The position numbers were made by a program, and so were the translations under genes. From the NCBI RefSeq assembly GCF_028609885.1, contig NZ_CP063195.1, positions 124,001 through 188,000 of the forward strand: DNA of 64,000 nucleotides, written 5' to 3'. Shown one piece after another: positions 53,399 through 62,136 of this stretch (the first letter of the stretch is position 1; each line of letters starts with the position of its first letter). The DNA is from Corynebacterium jeikeium (GTDB lineage: Bacteria > Actinomycetota > Actinomycetes > Mycobacteriales > Mycobacteriaceae). A model generated the notes under the pieces. It did no database searches, was not told the origin of the DNA, and worked only from the letters and a program-made list of their open reading frames with translations.

Positions 53399-55219
53399 AT
53401 GACCATTCGAGGGCTTGTCGGCGAGGCACCCACCAAGAACCAGGAGATGCTGAACTGGATCGAGGAGGCCGTGGAGCTCTTCCAGCCAGAATCAGTCGTG
53501 TTCTGCGATGGCTCCGAGGAGGAGTGGAACGAGCTGGCAGAGCAGCTGGTCGAGCACGGCACCCTGATCAAGCTGGACGAAGAGGCGCAGCCGAACTCCT
53601 TCCTGGCGCGCTCCAACCCGTCTGACGTTGCGCGCGTGGAATCCCGCACCTTCATTTGCTCTAAGACTGAGGAAGACGCCGGCCCCACCAACAACTGGAT
53701 GGACCCGGAGCAGATGCGTGCCGAGATGCGCGAGCACTTCTCCGGCTCCATGAAGGGCCGCCGCATGTACATCGTGCCTTTCTGCATGGGCCCGATTACC
53801 GACCCGTCCCCGAAGCTGGGCATCGAAATCACCGACTCCCCGTACGTTGTTATGTCCATGCGCATCATGACCCGTATGGGTAAGGAAGCCCTGGACAAGA
53901 TCGGCGAGAACGGCGAGTTCGTGAAGGGTCTGCACTCCGTAGGCGCCCCGCTGGAGCCGGGTCAGGAAGACTCGACCTGGCCGTGCAATGACACCAAGTA
54001 CATCACCCACTTCCCGGAGGACCGCGAGATCTGGTCCTACGGCTCCGGCTACGGTGGCAACGCCATCCTGGCTAAGAAGTGCTACGCGCTGCGCATCGCT
54101 TCCGCCATGGCGCGCGACGAGGGCTGGATGGCAGAGCACATGCTGATCCTGAAGCTGATCAGCCCGGAGGACAAGGCCTACTACATCTGTGCTGCCTTCC
54201 CATCCGCTTGTGGCAAGACCAACCTGGCCATGATCCAGCCGACCATCCCGGGCTGGCGCGCAGAGGTCGTCGGCGATGATATCGCATGGCTGCACTTCGG
54301 CGAGGACGGCCGCCTGTACGCCGTTAACCCGGAGAATGGTTTCTTCGGCGTGGCACCGGGCACCAACTACGCTTCCAACCCGATGGCCATGAAGTCCATG
54401 GAGCCGGGCAACACCCTGTACACCAACGTGGCCCTGACTGACGACAACAACGTCTGGTGGGAGTCCAAGGAAGGCGAGCCGCAGCACCTCATCGACTGGC
54501 TGGGCAACGAGTGGACCCCGGATTCCGGCAACAAGGCCGCGCACCCGAACTCCCGCTACTGCGTGCCGATCGAGCAGTGCCCGGTTGCTGCACCGGAGTT
54601 CAACGACCCGAAGGGCGTGCCGGTTTCCGCCATCCTGTTCGGCGGTCGCCGTGCGGACACTGTGCCGCTGGTGACCCAGGCTCGCGACTGGAACCACGCC
54701 ACCTTCATCGGCGCCACCCTGGCTTCCGGCCAGACCGCCGCTGCTGCAGAGGCCGCCGTTGGCTCCCTGCGTCACGACCCGATGGCCATGCTGCCGTTCA
54801 TTGGCTACAACGCCGGTGACTACCTGCAGCACTGGATCGACATGGGTAACAAGGGCGGTGACAAGATGCCAGAGGTCTTCCTGGTCAACTGGTTCCGCCG
54901 TGGTGAGGACGGCCGTTTCCTGTGGCCGGGCTTCGGCGAGAACTCCCGCGTGCTGAAGTGGATCATCGACCGCATCGAGGGCCGCGTAGAGGCCGACGAG
55001 ACCGTCGTTGGCTACACCGCCCGCTACGAGGACATCTACACCGATGGCCTGAAGGAGACCGAGGAGGACATCCGCGAGGCACTGTCCGTGAACCCGGCTG
55101 ACTGGGAGCGCGACCTGGCCGACAATGAGGAGTGGCTGAAGTTCCTGGGCCCGAAGGTTCCGTCCGAGGTATGGGACGAGTTCCAGGGTCTGAAGGATCG
55201 CGTGGAGGCTGCGAAGTAG
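53399..55219 (+). CDS. pckG: Phosphoenolpyruvate carboxykinase (GTP)
   Basis: 606 residues, the normal length. It converts oxaloacetate and GTP to phosphoenolpyruvate, the entry to gluconeogenesis from organic acids and fatty acids. The P-loop-like kinase motif is [15 protein letters not shown] (Lys about 273), with [20 protein letters not shown] (metal-binding Asp region), [19 protein letters not shown] and [39 protein letters not shown] is the substrate block. AGGGAG sits before the ATG. It is followed by a strong terminator. Its place beside the mmpL3/trmB block repeats the mycobacterial order. Confidence 0.97.
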   Translation: MTIRGLVGEAPTKNQEMLNWIEEAVELFQPESVVFCDGSEEEWNELAEQLVEHGTLIKLDEEAQPNSFLARSNPSDVARVESRTFICSKTEEDAGPTNNWMDPEQMRAEMREHFSGSMKGRRMYIVPFCMGPITDPSPKLGIEITDSPYVVMSMRIMTRMGKEALDKIGENGEFVKGLHSVGAPLEPGQEDSTWPCNDTKYITHFPEDREIWSYGSGYGGNAILAKKCYALRIASAMARDEGWMAEHMLILKLISPEDKAYYICAAFPSACGKTNLAMIQPTIPGWRAEVVGDDIAWLHFGEDGRLYAVNPENGFFGVAPGTNYASNPMAMKSMEPGNTLYTNVALTDDNNVWWESKEGEPQHLIDWLGNEWTPDSGNKAAHPNSRYCVPIEQCPVAAPEFNDPKGVPVSAILFGGRRADTVPLVTQARDWNHATFIGATLASGQTAAAAEAAVGSLRHDPMAMLPFIGYNAGDYLQHWIDMGNKGGDKMPEVFLVNWFRRGEDGRFLWPGFGENSRVLKWIIDRIEGRVEADETVVGYTARYEDIYTDGLKETEEDIREALSVNPADWERDLADNEEWLKFLGPKVPSEVWDEFQGLKDRVEAAK

Positions 55220-55312
55220 CTGCTAGTTGCGCTAGACGCTGCGCCTGATGGCGCTGCGTAGCGCTAGTAGTTCGCGTGCAGTGCTGGTAGCTCGCGTCCG
55301 CGAGCGTGCTGG

Positions 55313-55347
55313 CGCTAGGCGCTGAACTAGGCGCTGAACTAGGCGAG
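55313..55347. repeat. 12-bp tandem repeat after pckG
   Basis: Nearly three units of AGGCGCTGAACT in a stretch rich in GCGCTAG-like words, between the pckG stop and its terminator. Confidence 0.6.
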
Positions 55348-55381
55348 GCGCCGGGAGGGTTTTCCTCCCGGCGCTTTCTTT
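55348..55381 (+). terminator. Rho-independent terminator of pckG
   Basis: GCGCCGGGAGG and CCTCCCGGCGC form a perfect 11-bp stem with a GTTTT loop, followed by TTTCTTTG. Confidence 0.93.
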
Positions 55382-55482
55382 GTGCCCAGGCCTCTGGGGC
55401 CTGTGTTTGTTAAACCGTCCCAGCGCCGTTTCTGCGCGCCGCGCCGCCACTTCCTTCTTCGGCCAACTTCAGGGCTAGGGTC

Positions 55483-55608
55483 AAATGTCGGAAAAGTTGC
55501 AAAACGTAATTCTCGGCGCACGCCTCTGGTCGCGTAAAACGCCCTGAACAGGCATTTTGTGTAGATGAAAAATATACCCAATAACGTTCTGCAACTTTTC
55601 CGACATTT
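55483..55608. repeat. 126-bp inverted-repeat element, copy A
   Basis: The ends AAATGTCGGAAAAGTTGCA and TGCAACTTTTCCGACATTT are perfect inverted repeats and pairing continues imperfectly further in. The interior is AT-rich with TGTAGATGAAAAATATACCC. It shares the end sequence and most of its interior with copy B at 57296, and has the same length. No long ORF fits it. Confidence 0.85.
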
Positions 55609-55734
55609 AAGCCGAAGTCCCAGCCACCTCGGCCTACGACCAGGCTCACGGCGTGGCGGTTGACCTACGCGCCGGTGCGGATTGCCGCAACAAACACCGC
55701 CAGGGCCGCAACAATCACCGCCAGGGCGGTGTAG
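55609..55734. other. Non-coding stretch after element A
   Basis: 126 bp with the near-repeats AACACCGCCAGGGCCGCAACA and AATCACCGCCAGGGCGGTG (55689-55732) before the end of the minus-strand lipoprotein gene. CCGCCagggCGG could be a small terminator hairpin. Confidence 0.35.
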
Positions 55735-57066
55735 TTAGCCGAAGAAATGGGTTCGCTCGCGGGTGATGAATGCACCCTTGCCACTATTAGAGTTCCAGCA
55801 GGTCAGGCCCTCGTAGGCGGAGTGGCAGGCGTAGCGGCCATAGTAGACAGTGGTGCCGTAGGGGACGGTTTCTGTTGGTGCGTGGTCATTGATATCTGCA
55901 CCTTGGGGAAAATACGCGGGAGGGTCGTTCTTAGACCCAACAGTCTGAGCGTCGACTTTCACCCACCAGTTAGCGTATTGTCCTGATTTTCCGTGGGGTT
56001 TGCTTTCCCGGTATGACGCGACACCACAGTTCAACGAATCTTTCTGGATGTCACAGCCTATATTCTCGCTCGGGGTCTTGAAGACCGCGATGTCTCCTAG
56101 GCTGTTGTGCTTAATCGTCCGCACCGGACGAGCATCCGAAGGAATCGGCCCACCGGCCTTCGCGTAGGCGCCTTCGGGGAGGTTCTTATTCGCGGAGGCT
56201 GAGGCGTCGTCGTCAGGATTGGGCTTGTTGCCTTCCTTTCCGTCACCCTTCTTCACATAACCCGCAGGCAGATCGGGATTGGGCTTTTTACCCTTCTTTT
56301 TCTTACTTTTATCCTTGCTATTGGAGCTATCGGATTTCGCGGAAGATTCGCCGGATCCGAAGTTAGGGCCAGACTGGTTTTTCTTCAGTCCGTTCGCGTC
56401 GTCGGTGACGTACCATTCCAACTCAACCTGCTCAGCTGGAGTGCCCGTGACCTGGCTCCATTCGCTTTTCTCGCCCTCGGTGAGCTGCTTGCCGTCGAAA
56501 TTGTAATGAATCGTTGGCACTTCCGGGCGCCCGCTTGTGTAAGACCATTCGTAGATTCCGTCGCCCTCGCTGGAAGCCGCTACGTTTGCGCGAGCTGCAG
56601 TGGTTCCCGCGCCCGTCACCAGTTCTTTATCCACGGCAAAGGGCTTTCCGTCCTGGCCAATAGCGATAAAGGTCACCGGCGAAAAGTATTTGCAATCATT
56701 TTTGAGCAATAACTCCGGAACTTCATCAATATTCGCCTCAATCAGTGCATAGGAATAAGTCCCAGTTGGGTGATAATCATCGCGGTCGGAATGGTCGCGC
56801 TCATACTTTTCCGGATTATTCAAAACATCCTTGTACGCATCGATCGCCTGCTGCGTCGGGTCGGCCTTCGTCTCCTCGCCGCTCTGATCTGCGCTGCTCG
56901 CCGCGCTGTCTTCCTGAGGTTCATCACTAGAACAGCTGGTCGCCGCTAAAGCCGCTATGGTCATGACGCCCACAGCCCCAACTCGCCACCGACCCCGCTT
57001 CGGGCGGACGCTTGCGCGGCCGGCGTTTTTCGAGGTGAAATGGGTGAGGACGGAGCGCAAACGCAT
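55735..57066 (-). CDS. Putative lipoprotein, function unknown
   Basis: 443 residues. The N-terminal signal includes VGAVGVMTIAALAATSC, with the lipobox AATSC near residue 45. The mature part starts acidic (SSDEPQEDSAASSADQ), then a domain follows with YALIEANIDEVPELLLKND and VTFIAIGQDGKPFAV, which resembles proteins reading out daily-content variables in other actinobacteria but is not identified. A Lys/Ser/Pro linker (DKSKKKKGKKPNPDLPAG) leads to a C-terminal domain with four Cys (ENIGCDIQKDSLNCGV, GRYACHSAYEGLTCWNS). It is more AT-rich than its neighbours and bracketed by inverted-repeat elements, which hints at later acquisition. Confidence 0.65.
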   Translation of the reverse strand: MRLRSVLTHFTSKNAGRASVRPKRGRWRVGAVGVMTIAALAATSCSSDEPQEDSAASSADQSGEETKADPTQQAIDAYKDVLNNPEKYERDHSDRDDYHPTGTYSYALIEANIDEVPELLLKNDCKYFSPVTFIAIGQDGKPFAVDKELVTGAGTTAARANVAASSEGDGIYEWSYTSGRPEVPTIHYNFDGKQLTEGEKSEWSQVTGTPAEQVELEWYVTDDANGLKKNQSGPNFGSGESSAKSDSSNSKDKSKKKKGKKPNPDLPAGYVKKGDGKEGNKPNPDDDASASANKNLPEGAYAKAGGPIPSDARPVRTIKHNSLGDIAVFKTPSENIGCDIQKDSLNCGVASYRESKPHGKSGQYANWWVKVDAQTVGSKNDPPAYFPQGADINDHAPTETVPYGTTVYYGRYACHSAYEGLTCWNSNSGKGAFITRERTHFFG

Positions 57067-57295
57067 GGTGATCCTTTGCTGGCGGTGAGAATTGCATTCA
57101 GTTTCTTAAATAGTACTCACACTTCCGCTATTTCCGCTGGGTTTGGCGTGGTCTGCTAGCGCTTGATGTTTGCGCCATGCTGTCAATAATTGCCGAATTT
57201 CCTGGGGTGCTGTGTGGGGCGGAAAGGGGTAAAGAAAAGATCTAAAGCAGCGATCGGAAGTCTTGCAGGCTTCCGCGGAGGGGTTCTAGATGCGG
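57067..57295. other. Upstream region of the lipoprotein gene
   Basis: 229 bp, AT-rich, presumably the lipoprotein promoter on the minus strand. No specific operator is recognised. Confidence 0.3.
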
Positions 57296-57421
57296 AAATG
57301 TCGGAAAAGTTGCAAAACGTAAATTTCGGCGCACGCCTCTGATTGCAGAAAATGTTCTGACCAGGCATTTTATGTAGATGAAAAATGTACCCAATAACGT
57401 TCTGCAACTTTTCCGACATTT
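57296..57421. repeat. 126-bp inverted-repeat element, copy B
   Basis: Same length and ends as copy A (AAATGTCGGAAAAGTTGCA and its complement), with scattered substitutions inside. It lies 229 bp upstream of the lipoprotein start, while copy A lies 126 bp past its stop, both in the same orientation. Confidence 0.85.
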
Positions 57422-57482
57422 AAGCCCCAGTGTCGGGCTTTATGGGTGCGCTCGACAGTGCAGAGCGGAGTCAGCCTGGGGG

Positions 57483-57534
57483 GATCGAGGTGTGCCGAGG
57501 TGTTGGTCTGGGTAGATCGAGGTGTGCCGAGGTG
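57483..57534. repeat. 20-bp direct repeat
   Basis: GATCGAGGTGTGCCGAGGTG occurs at 57483-57502 and 57515-57534 with a 12-bp spacer, between elements B and C. Confidence 0.85.
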
Positions 57535-57558
57535 CTGAAAATGGGGCTTCAGGGGCGG

Positions 57559-57685
57559 AAATGTCGCTAGAGCGGGAATATGCAACCGTGTGCCATGGGC
57601 ACCCTTCTGGCGGAAAGTCTCTGAACTGCGGTTTTGTAGTAGTGCAAATTGTTTTCAGTAATGTATTCCCGTTCTAGCGACATTT
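57559..57685. repeat. 127-bp inverted-repeat element, copy C (different stem, same ends)
   Basis: The ends AAATGTCGCTAGAGCGGGAAT and ATTCCCGTTCTAGCGACATTT pair with one mismatch. The outer 8 bases equal those of A and B, but the rest of the stem differs on both arms together, while the interior keeps a similar layout (CTGAACTGCGGTTTTGTAGT). Outside, GGGCTT and GAGCCC may extend the pairing. Confidence 0.75.
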
Positions 57686-57802
57686 GAGCCCAAAACCCCT
57701 CCCCGCAGTCCCTGAGGGTCTCCAAATTACAACAATCTGCAGGCAATCTCCGTTGTAGGAGAGGTGCAGATAGTCCAGAGGGGTCAGTGGGGCTGGTGTG
57801 GT

Positions 57803-57837
57803 GCCCGGCGGCTGCAGCCAGCCCCGCGCCGCCGGGT
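57803..57837 (-). terminator. Hairpin after ahpF
   Basis: GCCCGGCGGC and GCCGCCGGGT pair over about 10 bp. There is no U-run on the minus strand. Possible end of the ahpF transcript. Confidence 0.4.
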
Positions 57838-57864
57838 GCTACGCCTTCAACGCAGTCAAGCCAG

Positions 57865-59445
57865 CTACGCCTTCGGCGCAGTTACCGTGTACTGCCACGC
57901 ACCCAGCGCGGCGTTTGCGCCGGCGCCCTGGGCGATCACAATCTGCTTGAACGGCACTGCAGTGCAGTCGCCGGCAGCGTACACACCCGGGACGTTGGTG
58001 GCGTTGTGCTCGTCCACTACGATCTCGCCAATCTTGTTCAGCTCCACGCCACTCTCGCCCAGCCACTGGGTATTCGGCACCAGGCCGATCTGGATGAACA
58101 CGCCCGCGACGTCCAGAGACTTCGACTCATCGTTCGTCCGATCCGTGTAGTTCAGGCCGGTGACGTTCTTTCCGTCGCCCACGATCTCCGTCGTAGCTGC
58201 CGACGTAATCACGTCGATGTTCGCGGTTTCCTCCACGCGCTGCATCAGGATGTCATCCGCGCGGCAGGCCTCGCCGAACTCCAGAACCGTCACGTGCTTA
58301 ACCACACCCGCCAGGTCCAGTGCAGCCTCAATGCCCGAGTTTCCGCCGCCGATTACGGCCACGGACTTCCCCTTGAACAGCGGGCCGTCGCAGTGCGGGC
58401 AGAAGGTTACGCCCTTGTTGCGGTACTCTTCCTCGCCTGGAACGCCCAGGGTTCGCCACTGTGCGCCCGTGGCGATAACGAGGGCACGGGCGCGCAGGGT
58501 GGCGTCATCCCCAAAGTGCACCGTGTGCAGGCCACCCTCCTCGGTAGCAGGGGTCAAGCCGGTCGCAGCCTGGGCCTTCACCACGTCAATGTCGTACTGG
58601 CCGACGTGCTCCTCGAACTCCGCCGCCAGCTTCGGCCCCTCGGTGGAGGGCACGGAGATGAAGTTCTCGATGGAGTTCGTGTCCAGCACCTGGCCGCCGA
58701 AGCGCTCGCCGATCAGGCCGACGCTCAGCCCCTTGCGGGCAACGTAGATGGAGGCCGCTGCACCCGCCGGGCCCTGGCCAACGACCAGCACCTCGTAGGC
58801 GTCCTTCTCGTTCAGCTTCTTCGCCTCGCGCGCGGCGGAACCAGTGTCCAGCTTGCGCACGAAGTCCTCGATGGTGGTGCGCCCCTGGCCGAACTCCTCG
58901 TCGTTCAGGTAGATGGTCGGCACGGCCAGGACGTTGTTCTCCTTGACTTCGTCCTGGAACAGCGAGCCCTCCACCGCGGTGTGCTTGATGCGTGGGTTCA
59001 GCACCGCCATGGTGTTCAGCGCCTGCACGACGGTCGGGCAGTTCTGGCAGGTCAGGGACATGTAGGTGACGAACTCGTAGTCACCGTCCAGGTTTTCTAC
59101 CTGCTCGATCAGGTCCTGGTCTTCCTTGATCGGGTTGCCGCCGACCTGCAGCAGTGCCAGCACCAGGGAGCTGAACTCGTGGCCCATCGGGATGCCCGCG
59201 AAGGCTACCGAAATGTCGCTGCCGGTGCGGACGATGCTGAAGGAGGGCTTGCGCTCGTGCGCGTCGTCGTCGCGGCGGGCAGTGATCTTGTCAGACAGCT
59301 CGGCGATGTCCTGCAGCAGCTTCTCCAGGTCCTCGGAGGCCGAACGCTCATCCAGGCTGTAGACCAGCTCAATGTCCTTGGTAGTGCGGGGGACGAGCTG
59401 ACCGAGCTGCTTGCGCAGGTTGTCGTCCAGTAATTGCTTAGCCAT
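57865..59445 (-). CDS. ahpF: Alkyl hydroperoxide reductase subunit F
   Basis: 526 residues. NADH-dependent flavoprotein that reduces AhpC. The N-terminal double-thioredoxin domain carries MSLTCQNCPTVVQALN (CxxC). The FAD domain is YEVLVVGQGPAGAAASIYVA, the NAD domain AVIGGGNSGIEAALDLAG, the redox-active pair VTFCPHCDGPLFKGK, and the C-terminal FAD contact GVYAAGDCTAVPFKQIVIAQ. The ATG at 59445 (MAKQLLDDNLRKQLGQL) is preceded by AAAGAGAGC. An 11-codon in-frame extension is rejected. It lies downstream of ahpC, separated by 187 bp with a terminator, so read-through or a second promoter is needed. Confidence 0.95.
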   Translation of the reverse strand: MAKQLLDDNLRKQLGQLVPRTTKDIELVYSLDERSASEDLEKLLQDIAELSDKITARRDDDAHERKPSFSIVRTGSDISVAFAGIPMGHEFSSLVLALLQVGGNPIKEDQDLIEQVENLDGDYEFVTYMSLTCQNCPTVVQALNTMAVLNPRIKHTAVEGSLFQDEVKENNVLAVPTIYLNDEEFGQGRTTIEDFVRKLDTGSAAREAKKLNEKDAYEVLVVGQGPAGAAASIYVARKGLSVGLIGERFGGQVLDTNSIENFISVPSTEGPKLAAEFEEHVGQYDIDVVKAQAATGLTPATEEGGLHTVHFGDDATLRARALVIATGAQWRTLGVPGEEEYRNKGVTFCPHCDGPLFKGKSVAVIGGGNSGIEAALDLAGVVKHVTVLEFGEACRADDILMQRVEETANIDVITSAATTEIVGDGKNVTGLNYTDRTNDESKSLDVAGVFIQIGLVPNTQWLGESGVELNKIGEIVVDEHNATNVPGVYAAGDCTAVPFKQIVIAQGAGANAALGAWQYTVTAPKA

Positions 59446-59456
59446 GGGGTGCTCTC

Positions 59457-59479
59457 TTTCTTTGTTTATTGACGCCACC
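59457..59479 (-). repeat. GGCGTCA-A-rich word, copy 24
   Basis: Minus strand reads GGTGGCGTCAATAAACAAAG, in the leader just upstream of ahpF. Confidence 0.75.
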
Positions 59480-59546
59480 CTGCGGGGGTGCGCGCCGCAC
59501 GTGGGTTCTTCGGGGGATGGGGATTTATTAGTGGATTAAAGGCGCT

Positions 59547-59589
59547 AAAAATGGCGGGCGGGATCCGTAAGTGGAAAGCCCGGCCCGCC
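59547..59589 (-). terminator. Terminator between ahpC and ahpF
   Basis: GGCGGGC (59553-59559) pairs with GCCCGCC (59583-59589). On the minus strand the stem is followed by ATTTTTAGC. It probably limits ahpF relative to ahpC. Confidence 0.65.
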
Positions 59590-59632
59590 GTGGGTTTCCC
59601 GCCTGGGTATGGCGGGGGAGTGGAAGGGGAAG

Positions 59633-60196
59633 TTAGATCTTGCCAACCAGGTCAATGCCCGGGGTCAGGGTCTCTTCGCCCTCTTCCCACTTGGCGGGGC
59701 AAACCTCGCCCGGGTGAGCTGCAACGTACTGAGCAGCCTTCACCTTGCGGACCAGCTCGGAAGCGTCGCGGCCGATGCCCTCGGCGGTCTGCTCGATGTA
59801 CTGGATCTTGCCCTCCGGGTCTACCAGGAAGGTTGCGCGGTCTGCCTGGCCAGCGCCCGGACGCATGTTCTGGAAGTTGTTGGTCAGCTGACCGGTGGAG
59901 TCGCCCAGCATGTAGTAGTTAACCTTGCCGACCTGCGCGGACTCTGCGTGCCATGCCTTGTGCACGAAGTGGGAGTCGGTGGATACGGCGTAAACCTCTA
60001 CGCCCAGACCCTTCAGCTCTTCGTAGTGGTCAGCCAGGTCGCCCAGCTCGGTGGGGCAGACGAAGGTGAAGTCGCCCGGGTAGAAGAAGAAGATAGACCA
60101 CTTGCCCAGGACGTCGTCCTTGGAAACCTCGGTGAACTCACCGTTGAAGAAAGCGGGGTTCTTGAAATCCAGAATCTCGGTGTTGATGAGGGACAT
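59633..60196 (-). CDS. ahpC: Alkyl hydroperoxide reductase subunit C (peroxiredoxin)
   Basis: 187 residues. Typical 2-Cys peroxiredoxin reducing peroxides. The peroxidatic Cys is in FYPGDFTFVCPTELGDLADH and the resolving Cys in HPGEVCPAKWEEGEETLTPG. The remaining landmarks are MSLINTEILDFKNPAF, STDSHFVHKAWH and RATFLVDPEGKIQYIE. The ATG at 60196 has AAGGAGG seven bases upstream. It heads the ahpC-ahpF pair. The AT-rich upstream region (about 60340-60420) is the likely peroxide-regulated promoter; no OxyR site can be named with confidence. Confidence 0.97.
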   Translation of the reverse strand: MSLINTEILDFKNPAFFNGEFTEVSKDDVLGKWSIFFFYPGDFTFVCPTELGDLADHYEELKGLGVEVYAVSTDSHFVHKAWHAESAQVGKVNYYMLGDSTGQLTNNFQNMRPGAGQADRATFLVDPEGKIQYIEQTAEGIGRDASELVRKVKAAQYVAAHPGEVCPAKWEEGEETLTPGIDLVGKI

Positions 60197-60581
60197 GCTG
60201 TGCCTCCTTGGGGGCTTGGTTTCGGGTGTTAGTTGGCAGTTATTCACAACCGTCGCCACAAAGCCTACCGATTTTCTTCAGTGTCGTTTTGAAGTTGAGG
60301 TAGGCCATCGGAGCGATGGTGCGGGCCGCTCAATTGCGATCCACCACCCATTATAGTGATGACTTCGTAAAAGTCAAGGATTAATAGGTTTAGATTGGTG
60401 ATGGGCTATGAGTTTAAATCAGAGGTCGCTATCAATGCTGATTTGTGGGGTTCTGTCGTGTAGGGCTCTGCGTGTGATGAACGTCTCTTAGGGCTTGAGT
60501 GAGGGTCGACTGAGGGGCTAGTATGACCCTTTCAAACAGACAGACAGATCGGTTCATTTTTAGTTTGGAGAAGGGGAACCC
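60197..60581. promoter_or_regulatory. Divergent promoter region ahpC / YeeE-TusA fusion
   Basis: 385 bp without a gene. The part at about 60345-60420 is clearly AT-rich and contains TTATAGTGATGACTTCGTAA and TTAATAGG. GTTTGGAGAAGGGGAACCC is the ribosome-binding region of the fusion gene. No defined operator is recognised. Confidence 0.4.
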
Positions 60582-62036
60582 ATGATTGTTACGGGATTGG
60601 CATTAGGTGCTGTCCTTGGCTGGGTTATGCAGCGCGGCAGGTTCTGCGTCACTGGCATGATCCGCGATATTTTCTTGAATAAGACCTGGCGGGGCTTCAC
60701 CGCCCTGCTAATCGTTATTGCAGTGCACGCGGTCGGCCTGGCCGCGCTTACAACTGCAGGAGCAATTACGCCCGAGTTCAAGCCGTTTGCGCCGCTCGCC
60801 GTCGTGCTAGGTGGCCTGCTTTTCGGCATGGGCATCGTATTAGCAGGTGGCTGCGCATCCGGTACCTGGTACCGCTCCGCCGAGGGGCTTATTGGCTCGT
60901 GGCTGGCGCTTATCTTCTACGCCGGCAGTGCTGCCGCCATGAAGGGCGGCTCGCTTAACGCTCTCAACGAGGGGTTGCGCAGCTGGACGCTGCCCATCAC
61001 CACCATCCACGGATCTCTAGGGATCTCCGTGTGGTGGCTCGTCATCCCATTCGCGCTAGGAGTTGCCTTCCTGACCCGCCGCTTCCTGGCGCAGGAAGCC
61101 CAGACTCCGAAAATGGCGACCCTGAAGCCAAAGAAGAGCGGCCTGGCCCACCTGCTGGCGGAAAAGCCCTGGCACTTTTACCCCACTGCCGTCATCATCG
61201 GCGCGCTGGGCGTGCTGGCATGGCCACTGTCGGCCGCGACGGGGCGCAACGACGGCCTAGGCATCACCAGCCCATCGTCCAACCTTTCTAAGTTCCTCGT
61301 CAGCGGCGAAGACACGGTTGACTGGGGAGTCATGTTGGTGCTCGGCCTGCTGGTAGGTGCATTCTTCGCAGCTAAGGCATCCGGTGAATTCCGTCTGCGC
61401 CTTCCCTCTACCGAGCAAGCTGTTCGTTCCGTCATCGGCGGCGTGCTGATGGGCGTGGGCGCCTCCGCTGCCGGCGGCTGCACCGTGGGCAACGGCATGG
61501 TACAGACCTCCCTGTTCAGCTACCAGGGTTGGGTTGCGCTGCTGTTCATCGCCATCGGAATCGGCGTAGCCGCCAAGCTGTGGCTCAAGCCCACGGATGT
61601 GGTGCCGGGCCAGACATCTGGCCCGAAGGCTGGCCCGGAACAGTCTTCCTCACGCGCCGCTCAGCCAGTCGCCGAGCAGAAGGCCATGGCTGCCCAGCTG
61701 GGCTTCCAAACCACGGGCACCCTACTGCTGGATCGCAAGGCCACGGTTGCGGAGAGCGTTGAATCGAGTGGAGCCAGCGGAGATAGCGACCTCAAATTGG
61801 TCGGCGATCGGACCTACAAGCTCGACACTCTCGGCGCGGTATGCCCGTTCCCCCTGATCGACGCCAAGGCGGCGATGGCTGACCTTTCCGTCGGGGATTC
61901 GCTGCAGATCGACTTTGACTGCACCCAAGCTACCGATGCCATCCCGCGGTGGGCTGCCACCGATGGCCACGAAGTCACGAACTTCGAGCAGACCACCGAC
62001 GCAGGCTGGACCATCACCGTCAAGAAGGGCAGCTAG
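60582..62036 (+). CDS. YeeE/YedE (TsuA) thiosulfate-type transporter fused to a TusA domain
   Basis: 484 residues. The first about 335 form a YeeE/YedE membrane protein with about nine to ten helices and the conserved cysteines of the transport path: Cys22 (RGRFCVTGM), Cys91 (LAGGCASGTWYRSAEG) and Cys300 (AAGGCTVGNGMVQTSLFS). A linker (about 340-405) leads to a C-terminal TusA/SirA-like domain with the active Cys421 in LDTLGAVCPFPLIDAKAAM. In E. coli TsuA (YeeE) imports thiosulfate and TsuB (YeeD) is a separate TusA-like partner; here both are one chain. Role inferred: uptake of thiosulfate or a related sulfur species. It is divergent from ahpC. Confidence 0.88.
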   Translation: MIVTGLALGAVLGWVMQRGRFCVTGMIRDIFLNKTWRGFTALLIVIAVHAVGLAALTTAGAITPEFKPFAPLAVVLGGLLFGMGIVLAGGCASGTWYRSAEGLIGSWLALIFYAGSAAAMKGGSLNALNEGLRSWTLPITTIHGSLGISVWWLVIPFALGVAFLTRRFLAQEAQTPKMATLKPKKSGLAHLLAEKPWHFYPTAVIIGALGVLAWPLSAATGRNDGLGITSPSSNLSKFLVSGEDTVDWGVMLVLGLLVGAFFAAKASGEFRLRLPSTEQAVRSVIGGVLMGVGASAAGGCTVGNGMVQTSLFSYQGWVALLFIAIGIGVAAKLWLKPTDVVPGQTSGPKAGPEQSSSRAAQPVAEQKAMAAQLGFQTTGTLLLDRKATVAESVESSGASGDSDLKLVGDRTYKLDTLGAVCPFPLIDAKAAMADLSVGDSLQIDFDCTQATDAIPRWAATDGHEVTNFEQTTDAGWTITVKKGS

Positions 62037-62090
62037 GCTGCCAGTAGACTACCCGGCCCCACCGCCCCACATTGGGGGTAATTGGGGCGA

Positions 62091-62112
62091 GAGGGGCGTC
62101 ACTAAGAAAAGC
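62091..62112 (+). repeat. GGCGTCA-A-rich word, copy 25
   Basis: Reads GGGGCGTCACTAAGAAAAGC, intergenic between the YeeE-TusA fusion and acetolactate decarboxylase. Closest to the consensus. Confidence 0.8.
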
Positions 62113-62136
62113 GAGTGACGGGCGAGCACGGCAACA

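Noticed and set aside
53492-54832. 446-residue minus-strand open frame opposite pckG.
   Set aside because: Antisense to a full PckG with all catalytic motifs; no domain resemblance.
57483-57534. 20-bp direct repeats with a 12-bp spacer considered as a CRISPR or attachment-site pair.
   Set aside because: Only two units, a short spacer, and no cas or integrase gene in the window.
57865-59433. 548-residue plus-strand open frame opposite ahpF.
   Set aside because: It is antisense to AhpF, whose motifs are unmistakable. The composition (Val/Leu/Gly/Arg) is typical of shadow frames in GC-rich DNA.
60345-60420. OxyR operator upstream of ahpC.
   Set aside because: ATAG and CTAT words occur but not in the ATAG-N7-CTAT-N7 spacing, so no site is called.
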